Shown here one piece after another: positions 56,296 through 64,000 of a stretch of DNA of 64,000 bases. Both the position numbers and the translations under genes were made by a program. Each line of letters opens with the position of its first letter. The stretch's first letter is position 1. Origin of the DNA: Paraspadella gotoi (Eukaryota > Chaetognatha); contig CM119266.1 in assembly GCA_051294375.1 (NCBI GenBank), forward strand, positions 24,354,411 to 24,418,410, given 5' to 3'. Below the pieces are notes generated by a model. The model saw nothing but the letters and a program-made list of their open reading frames with translations. It did not search any database and was not told the DNA's origin.

Positions 56296-58900
56296 ATCAC
56301 GAGCCGATGAGGAGAAGGATCACCGCAATCAATCTAAATTAGATATCTTCTGCAAATACCCCGAACGCATTCGTAACCGGCCACCTCTCCAGCTGGGGCC
56401 CCTTAAAACTAAAATATCTGATGCTATATTAGCTTTCTCTTAAAATCTATATTTTATACTCTTCGCTATTCCGCTTTTCTGTACTTATAGAAGAAGCGCT
56501 TGCCGCCTCACTATCCATCCCCACACTTCAAGCACACCCACTCCCACTGTAAGGTCCGCTGACGCGAGAAAAACATGAAACAATACCGCCTTTTCATCTC
56601 CAAACTTTACTTCTATTCAGCGTTTAAATAACCCTTTGTTTCCTTAACACAAAAACAAAAACACTCTAAACAAACACACTCACAATGATAAAACCAGAGT
56701 CAACCGCCTCACCACAGCTAGTCAACACCACTCTACCTAAGAGTTCACCCTGCCCTCACTCTATTAATCCTTTTAATTCGCTTTTGTTACTCGCAGTCCT
56801 CTTCCTCTTCCTCCTCTTTCCTCCTCCACCTCCCCCACCCTTCTCCTCTTCCTCTCCCTCGACATGGCTTTAACAATTGAAGGAATAGATGGCCCGCGAT
56901 AGTTCTCTTCGGGGTTTTCCCCTTCTGCGCTGTTCTGGTCAGAATCTTGGAGCTCGCACATAGAGGGAGAGAAAGCTTAAATCGAAATAGACGTTTTTTG
57001 AGCCGCCCGGCGGCGCGCCGCCGCTTGAGGGACGGGCTCGTGTGGTATCGGGGGGCAAGGGTTGAAGGGGGAATGAGGGGAGAGTAAAGTAATGGGGGTA
57101 GTGGGGAGAACGTTTGAGATGGATAAAGAGAGGAAGCTGGGAATGCATGAATGATCGTTGCTGGATAGGGTATAAGTGGGCAACGACGGTCTCGGAAACA
57201 AGGTTGTGAGATTGAGTCGTCAGTCTTAGCGATAGAACTGTTTTTATTTATTTTGCTATTTCGTTCGTCGTTTTATTAGTTAATTATCTTTAAAGTAATT
57301 CACCATTTTTGGCCCAGTTGTTTTCTTCCTAATTATCTATCTACATTTGTACCCTTTTTCACACTTATCACAATCTCTCAACTTTCCCTCTTGAAGATTG
57401 TGTTTTTGTTCCCCCTTTCTTTCCCAGACTCGCTTTTCATCCAATCCAAGTTTGAACTATTCATTCTATTTTCGGAAACATTTTTTTTTATTCATTTTTC
57501 TAACGGTTCATATCTTCTTTCTTCTTACCTTTGACCTGCGTCTTTTGTATTCCTAACATTTCTTCCATAACATTTCCGCGCCCTCCCCGCCTATCTTGTG
57601 AAATCGACTTCTTCTTCTCATTTTCTGTCCCGTTTTTTTTTCCCCTCCCTCCTTTCTTTTCCCTCCTTCCCCTTTCCCTCCTCCTTTTCCTTTTCCTTTC
57701 CTCCCTCTTCATAATGCCCTCTCCTCCTCTTCTTTACCTTTGTTGCTGGCGCGCGCCCGCCTGGCCTTAGTTCCTCCGGCACCAGAAAATGACAGGGACG
57801 AGAACACTCGATTGACGAATTGCAGAGGAAAAGGGGCGAGAAAAGAGGGGCACGGAGGAGCGGCACTGCCAACGCGAGGAGAGGAATGCAGATGTGTGGG
57901 AAAGGGCGATGCGCGGTCGAGCGACTAACGAACTCGGACCCCACAGGTGATGGGACCTTATACATTCGTGCCAAATGTGTTCGAAGAATGGACGCCGCTC
58001 CAGTCCGGGGATTGCGACGCCTGCGGAACCGCGTCACCCCCGGAGCCGCCATCCTCCGCGCGGCCACCGCGCTCGTACCTGACACCAGCCCGTCGCCGGT
58101 GAAATCCTGGTATTGCGCCAGTGAAAGGGCCGTGGGGGTCGACCCGGTCCGCGACGGGGTTAAATGAAAAATCGACCGGCCCTCCCGGCATGTGACCCGA
58201 AAGTGAACACACGAAACAAATTCACAGCGCCCAGGCGGTTATAGGTTTCAAATAATTTCTCAAAACAAGTTTTCGCGTTTTGGTCCACCTCAACGTGTTT
58301 GTAATTAAACAGAAAAATAACGAAAGACAGATTCTTAATTCTGGAACAGTAGACCACCTGTGAGAATTAAGGACTTTTTTATGGGTGTTTCCTATGCATT
58401 CACTCTAGTTTGATATTTTTTTGATACCCTCTGAATTTTTCTCGAAAAACATCTTAAATGTGAAGAAAACAAAACAATTTGAGCGCGTTTTTTGCGTCGT
58501 GGCTGCCCTGAGACTTTATTAAATTTCAACTGACCTACCAAAAACATTTCCGTGACATTATTTTACGAAGAAAAATCGCTAAACGCATCATTAAGAGTCA
58601 GCGAGAAAAACTTCGCTCGATCCAGCCACTATCACCCCCTACCCTTCACCCACAACCAGACACACATCACAAACACCACACCACTCCCCCCGCCTACGCC
58701 TTACCCTCGACCACCACCAATCATCCACACGCACCCCCTTCTCAAAACTTCGACATTACCTCCCCTCCTTAAATCTTAAAACCATTCTTTTTTTTTGGAT
58801 CCACATTGAGACACCGTCACACCAGAAGTTTTTCAAACAAAACCCTTCTTTTTTTCATCTTTTTTTTTTTTTTTAATTTTTTTTCCTTTTAACAAACGCG
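56296..58900 (+). repeat. Noisy segment D joining the ends of segment C and 55,772-56,295
   Basis: Its first part follows 38,221-39,450 and its second part follows 55,772-56,295. A single noisy stretch thus links two clean pieces that are about 16 kb apart in this assembly. A block at 57,900-58,220 is a high-entropy expansion of about 100 bp of clean sequence. No gene. Confidence 0.7.
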
Positions 58901-59416
58901 ACGGACAGTAAGCCACAACCAACCCGCCAACTCACGTTAACTAAAATATTCATCCGAGGCTAACATTTTTTTTTTCAAATCTGCAGGTAATAATAATATC
59001 GATTAGCAGCCTCTTCCCTCTCTCTCCTCTCCTCCTCCTCTCTTACTCTCTCTCTCTCTCTCTCTCTCTCCCTCTCTCTCCTCTCTCTCTCTCTCTCTCT
59101 CCCTCCTCTCTTCTCTTCTCTCTCCTCTTTTACTCTTTTGACGAGCGTCGGGTAACATATATAAAAAAGCGAGAAAAACAATAGTGGAATAAAAAAAAAA
59201 AAGTTTGACTCCAACATTATTTAATTTCTTTTTTTTTCAATCCTAGAGAATTTCCGAGTGGCCCACGCCCGGCGATTCTCTTTTTCTTTTTTATTAGATG
59301 GAATAATATATACTCTTGAATATGCAGAGAAGAAACGTAAGCGGGAATCCTCTCGTTATAAGAGAGAAAGAGAGAGAAGAGAGGCGAGAGTAGAGAAGAA
59401 GAAGAGGAGCTGACGG

Positions 59417-59457
<41 letters not shown>

Positions 59458-60238
59458 GAGAGCAGGAAAGATGACGACGACGCAGAGAGACGAGAGACGG
59501 AAGGAACGTGACGAAGACGAGAGAGAGAGAGAAAGTCTGATCAGTTAAACGATTTTGCATTCTTTCGGGTAAAACAATATAAAAGAAGCGAGCACTACGT
59601 TGAGGGTATTAAATTATATGTCAACAAGCTTTACTAATATTTTGTTTCGTAAGCTAAGGCTTTCTTTTCAGGGAAAAAAAAACTACCGAATCCTAGGACT
59701 TCACTCAGCCCTGTATTCAATTCCCCGATGTCAATCACCAGATTTTAATCAAGCTTTTTTTTTCCCTCTCCCCCGCCCCCCTTTCCGTCTCAGTGACGAG
59801 AATGAACAAGCGTCAACACTCGACAACAATCACGTTCAGCTGCTTTCTTTTTCTTTTTCTTTTTTTTCTTTTTCTTTTCTTCTCTTTCTTTTTTTTTAAT
59901 AATTTCACCACAGAATCGACCTTCGATTTTTTTTTCTCGATCTCAACTCACCAAATCACTCGAGTCTCTCACTCACCCCATAACCGTTCGACTCTATCGA
60001 CCCCTTCCCCTTCTCCATCCATTCACCCCCGTTTTCACTGCCCCCCCCCTTCGTCGATTCAAAGCCATTTTTCTTTCTTTCGAATCTCTAGCGGTTTCCC
60101 CTTTATCTAATTCTCTTTCCAACATCTCATTGAACAAAGGCGGATCTCCGTCCACGATTTAACTCCTTTTTTATCCCTCATCCCTTTTTTTCTTCTTTTA
60201 GCCCTATCTTTCCCTTTTTAATTTTTTCCTTTCTCTTC
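58901..60238. other. Pyrimidine/purine-tract DNA
   Basis: CT blocks at 59,040-59,125 and GA blocks at 59,365-59,465 face each other and could pair as an imperfect long inverted repeat. No supported gene. A 25-N gap follows at 60,239-60,263. Confidence 0.5.
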
Positions 60239-60263
60239 NNNNNNNNNNNNNNNNNNNNNNNNN

Positions 60264-61010
60264 GTCAAATGAACCAAATTACAAAACGTGTATTTTGCAA
60301 TTTACAATTTCCTGTATTCCACGCATTCACGACTGTCACCTCAATATATTTGTAACTTCCACTCACTCTCGTGACATTTCAATGAGGCTTCCATGTCACT
60401 GTCATGTCACTCCCTGACTCCCATGTCACTCGCCATCCCAACTCTACTTTTCCTCCCGACTTCATCCTTCTTTCTCCCTCGAGAAAAAAGTGAATCGCGT
60501 TAAAAATCTGAAAGAAAAAACTGAAAGGGAAAGAGAGGGAGGTAGGAAAGAAAAAAGAAAAGTGAGGGGAGAGGGAGGAGAAGGAGGTAGGAAGAAAAAG
60601 TAAAAAGGGAGGAGAGGGAGGAGATAGAGGAGAGGTAGGTAGGAAAGAAAAAAGAAAAGTGAAAGGAGAGGGAGGTAGAAAAGAAAAAAAAATGAGAGGA
60701 GAGGGAGGTAGAAAAGAAAAAAGAAAAGTGAGAGGAGAGGATGTAGGAAAGAAAAAGAAAAAAATAAAAGTGGTTGGAGAGGAATGTAGAAAAGAAAAAA
60801 GAAAAGAGGCTGGAAATGAAAGTAAAAAAGAGAGTAAGCAGAAGACGGACGTAAGAAAAATGTGGAGGGAGGAAAAGAACTTAATATTAAGGGAGGAAGC
60901 AACAAGAGAAGGAAAATCAAAGAGAGAGTAAAATATTGAAAACCGAGGAATATATATAGAAAAGAGTGAAAAAAAGATTTTACCAAAATTATTGGTTAAA
61001 TTAGTAAATG
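60264..61010. repeat. Purine-rich minisatellite-like tract
   Basis: Between about 60,520 and 60,900 imperfect units of 33-40 bp built on gagaggagagggaggtagaa and aagaaaaaagaaaagtg repeat about eight times. A 329-codon frame on the other strand is only the shadow of this tract. Confidence 0.6.
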
Positions 61011-61103
61011 AATGATGAATGAATGACGAATGACTGAATGAGAATGATATGAATGAATGACATGAATGAATGAATGAATGAATGAATGAATGAATGAATG
61101 AAT
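61011..61103. repeat. ATGA microsatellite
   Basis: AATG/ATGA units, imperfect at the left and pure at 61,060-61,103. Confidence 0.9.
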
Positions 61104-61329
61104 GTCGGAAAAAATTTTTAAAAAATAAATTAATTAATCTTAAAGTTTCTTTGCTTTCTCCACTCTCCACTTTGGCCAATCCACCCAACCGAGCTTCCCC
61201 CCCCTCATTTCCTCTCACCCTCCCCCTCCGGAGTGTTGTCCTTGATTCGCGTCTCGAGGCAAAAAAAAAAAGTCTCAGGGAAGTCATTAACGAAGATCTC
61301 GTCCCGGATTTAGCGTCAATCATTGGCGT

Positions 61330-61590
61330 CGACGTCGTCATCATCATCGTCATCATCAGCATCATCATCGTCCTCGTCGCTGACAGTGTCGTTTTCTACG
61401 ATTTCGTAGTCCTATTCGTTCGCTTTGTCATCATCGGAAGCGTCACCGTCATCTTTTTCGTCATCATCGTTATCATCGTCGTCGTCGCTGAAAGTGCCGT
61501 TTTCAATGTCCTATTCTTTCCCTTTGTCATCCTCGGTATCGTCGCTGTCGTCGCATTCGTCATCATATTCTTCAGCACTGTTCTTGGTTA
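61330..61590 (-). other. Acid-rich two-unit repeat, possible relic exon with in-frame TAGs
   Basis: Read on the minus strand it gives two related units of about 35 codons: DDKGKE, TAG, DIENGTFSDDDD, and DDKANE, TAG, DYEIVENDTVSDEDDDD. The TAG is at the same place in both, so it predates the duplication. The frame then stops at TGA. This may be an acidic low-complexity exon, a GAY triplet array that never coded, or a frame with TAG read through. I do not call it a gene. Confidence 0.3.
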
Positions 61591-61959
61591 CATGGTTAAA
61601 GTATCAAGTAACAGCATTTAATCGCAGTATAAAACTACTCGACATTGTTGAAAATATTTATCCCGACTTCCCGTTTTTAAAGGGAACGAGAAAAAAAAAT
61701 ATCCACAGCGGAGAAAATTGGAGAGAGGAAAAAAAAAAAGAAAAGAAAGGTTGAGGTCGAAGGCGGAGGAGGAAGGCGGAAAAAAAAAAGAAAAAAATGA
61801 GGAAAGTAAAAGGAAAGAAAAGAAAAAAAATGGAACAAAACAAAATAACGAAAAAACATGGAAATCTGATTAAAAGGTCGACATGGGAAGAGAGAGACAA
61901 AACAAAGGGAAAAAGAAGGACGATATGGGTAAGGGGATGAGAAAGGGAGGCTGGAGGGA

Positions 61960-61963
61960 GGGG

Positions 61964-61994
<31 letters not shown>

Positions 61995-62011
61995 TGAGAG
62001 AGATGAGAGAG

Positions 62012-62050
<39 letters not shown>
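61960..62050. repeat. GA microsatellite with ATGA interruptions
   Basis: GA units over about 90 bp. Confidence 0.95.
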
Positions 62051-62051
<1 letters not shown>

Positions 62052-62174
62052 CCAATTATAAGACACAGATATACAGAGAACAAAGAGATGCCTTCCTTTG
62101 AATTTTTTTTTTTACAACAAAAAACAAGTTTCTCTCTCAAAAAAAGACGGTGGGTGTCGAAAACCCAAAACCTC

Positions 62175-62268
62175 GAAAAAGAGTAAAAAGAGGAAAAAGA
62201 GGAAAAAGAGGAAAAAGAGGAAAAAGAGGAAAAAAAGAAAAAAGAGGAAAAAAAGAAAAAAGAGGAAG
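62175..62268. repeat. 9-bp minisatellite (GAAAAAGAG)
   Basis: About ten units. The plus frame reads as a Lys/Arg/Gly repeat that leads into the Ala/Asp repeat at 62,300, so a coding exon with basic then acidic repeats is conceivable, but there is no ATG and no homology. Confidence 0.85.
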
Positions 62269-62299
62269 ACTTGCAAATTCAAATGAGAGAAAAGAAGAA

Positions 62300-62355
62300 G
62301 CCGTCGCCGACGCAGATGCCGACGCCGTCGCCGACGCAGATGCCGACGCCGACGT
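62300..62355. repeat. 24-bp repeat, two and a third units
   Basis: Two exact units beginning gccgtcgccgacgcagatgc, followed by a partial one. It reads Ala-Val-Ala-Asp type on the plus strand and Ser-Ala type on the minus strand. Confidence 0.85.
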
Positions 62356-62639
62356 CAATGAGACGAGTCGCTCCACCTTCGCCATTTCTTTTCGGTCTTG
62401 TTCCTTCTTTCCCTTGATTTGTACTAAGTTTGTTTTTTCTACGTACAATTGTACAAAGTTTGTTATTTTTCTTTTTAAAAAAACATTTGTCTCATCTGTA
62501 CTTTCAAAGTATTTAATATTTTTCTTATCCGGTTGTCTTTGCTCTCTATATATCGTTTTGAGCTTTTCGCATTTTCTCTCCATCAATTCTATGTATCGTT
62601 GAATTCTTATCGTCCCCGAGTTACTTCTCATTTACTAAT

Positions 62640-62870
62640 ATCATTTGGACCCTTTTTCCCCCCGTTCCATTTGGGCTCTTTTCGCCCCTTTTTCCCCATT
62701 CCCCCTCGGTTCCGTTTCTTTCCTTCTCGTTCCGATTTTTCGAAACCAAAACGGGAAAATGGGTCGGGGGGTCGTCGCGGGTCTTCAGTGGGACAAACAA
62801 ACCAGAGTCGAAACCGCGAGGGAACAAAAGTCGCGAGACAGAGATGGAGACAGAGACGAGGGGAGAGATC

Positions 62871-62916
<46 letters not shown>

Positions 62917-63203
62917 CAAAGACGAAGGGAGAGATCGGAGAAAAAGAGAGGGAGATAGAGACGAGACAGAGATAGGAAATTAAGAGGGAGATAAGAGAAA
63001 AAACTAGAGATGGAGACGGAGACAAAAAAAGAGAAATGGTAAGCCAAAGAAAGCGTTATTCGTGGTGATTGTTAATACAAATATTATTTTGTTTAAAGGA
63101 ATATTAAACCGAAGATAAAAATGAAATTAGAAGGATAAGTTGTTGAATTGAATACGAATTGTTAAACATGTTGCAATCCTAAATTTTTTCAAAGTTTTAT
63201 AAA
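62640..63203. other. Purine-tract intergenic DNA
   Basis: GA run at 62,875-62,910 within imperfect GAGAC/GATGGAGAC repeats (62,840-63,030). No supported gene. Confidence 0.55.
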
Positions 63204-63206
63204 AAA

Positions 63207-63253
<47 letters not shown>
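63204..63253. repeat. AATA microsatellite
   Basis: About twelve AATA units. Confidence 0.95.
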
Positions 63254-63370
63254 AAGAAAAAAAAATTGCAGGGAGACCAGATGCAGGAAGGAAAAGTGAA
63301 ACGTCGAGAGAGAGCGAGACGCTGAACAGATGAGGGCCAACCGCGCCATCTGAGACAGATGCAGGATAGA

Positions 63371-63446
<76 letters not shown>
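63371..63446. repeat. GA microsatellite
   Basis: A pure GA run of about 36 units after a GGGA start. Confidence 0.95.
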
Positions 63447-63448
<2 letters not shown>

Positions 63449-63678
63449 AATAATGGAAGTGAAAGTGGTTGAGTGTGAGACAGATGCTAAAGTGAGTCTG
63501 TGACAAATGAAAACTGTTTCGCGAGAAAAAAGAAAAGTTGTCGGCATCTATATCATTGGGGCACAACTGGTTAAACTGTCCCTTAGCATTGATAATGGGA
63601 AGGGATATTAAAGAATAAACAATCTATTTTTAAAACTTTATTATTTTACATAATTGTTGTGGATGTCATCGTTATTAT

Positions 63679-63679
63679 T

Positions 63680-63713
<34 letters not shown>
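63679..63713. repeat. GTC triplet run
   Basis: Eleven GTC units. It lies about 70 bp before the possible exon at the right edge. Confidence 0.95.
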
Positions 63714-63782
63714 GCTTCGTCCTTTGCCTTTCCTTGTTTAGCTTCGTGAAGACTCAAGATTAAAAACGTCGTTTATTTTTAG

Positions 63783-64000
63783 CCCCAGAAAAAAAGTTGT
63801 TAGGCGCTGCCAATGGCCGCGCCAACCGTTTGCCATCTCCTCGAAAAGACGATAGAATCAAAAAAGAGACAGACGCTTCGGCCGCAGCGCCGACCGCGGC
63901 ACTGACCCGCAGCGCTGACTGCAGCGCCGAAACAACGGCGCCGACCACAGTTCGGAGCGCGGAGACTAATGAGGAAAATGCGTCGCCTACTTTCGCCTCA
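63783..64000 (+). CDS. Possible coding exon, partial, runs off the window
   Basis: After a good acceptor (cgtttatttttag, ending 63,782) one plus frame stays open for 72 codons to the window edge, in GC-rich DNA with codon-like base use. The peptide is polar and disordered (LLGAANGRANRLPSPRKDD; then Ala/Thr/Ser/Glu-rich). There is no domain to name it. A minus-strand frame (63,760-63,948) is also open and Ala/Ser-rich, so the strand is not certain. Confidence 0.3.

Noticed and set aside
60379-61368. A 329-codon minus-strand frame
   Set aside because: It is Ser/Phe/Leu/Pro low complexity, the complement of GA- and ATGA-repeat DNA, with no domain.

Overview
The window is metazoan nuclear DNA, most likely from an invertebrate. 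The genes have introns with GT/AG borders, CT/GA, TTTC and GTC microsatellites are very dense, and the intergenic DNA is AT-rich. The species cannot be named from the sequence. The assembly is a patchwork. Clean contigs are separated by N runs, three of exactly 25 N and two of exactly 100 N, and interspersed with noisy stretches that look like uncorrected long-read gap filling.

Layout. 1-6,411: two head-to-tail, rearranged copies of an unclassified multi-ORF repetitive element, then a 72-bp tandem repeat and a PPT-LTR-PBS-like cassette. 7,555-9,797 (-): a complete three-exon MFS transporter of the ZIFL/MFSD type. 10,727-12,391 (-): a four-exon hydroxylysine kinase-like gene (HYKK) with a damaged 5' end. 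12.5-23.7 kb: gene-poor, with microsatellites, five gaps of more than 40 bp and one of 10 bp, a foldback element, a 17-bp minisatellite and possible regulatory sites. 24.8-36.0 kb (A) and 39.5-50.2 kb (B) are the same locus twice, and A runs across B's gaps. 38.2-39.45 kb and 55.8-56.3 kb are repeated in noisy form at 56.3-58.9 kb. 52.1-55.7 kb holds a third copy of the multi-ORF element. 58.9-64 kb is purine- and pyrimidine-tract DNA with a possible coding exon running off the right edge.

The firm biology is two housekeeping-type genes on the minus strand, about 0.9 kb apart: a 12-TM transporter and an amino-acid kinase. Both carry microsatellites in their introns, and acidic or basic low-complexity inserts have grown inside the proteins.

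The best candidate for something undescribed is the element at 110-5,455 and 52,137-55,671. It carries a row of small plus-strand ORFs, a roughly 390-codon protein (SANT-like segment, coiled coil, proline-rich basic tail), an ORF without ATG, and an opposing small secreted protein gene. The large ORF differs between copies mainly at third codon positions, so it was recently under protein-level selection. I recognise no polymerase, integrase, transposase or capsid gene in it and do not assign it to a known class. Two hammerhead-like hairpins of the type linked to Penelope-like retroelements lie at 23.1 and 36.3 kb.
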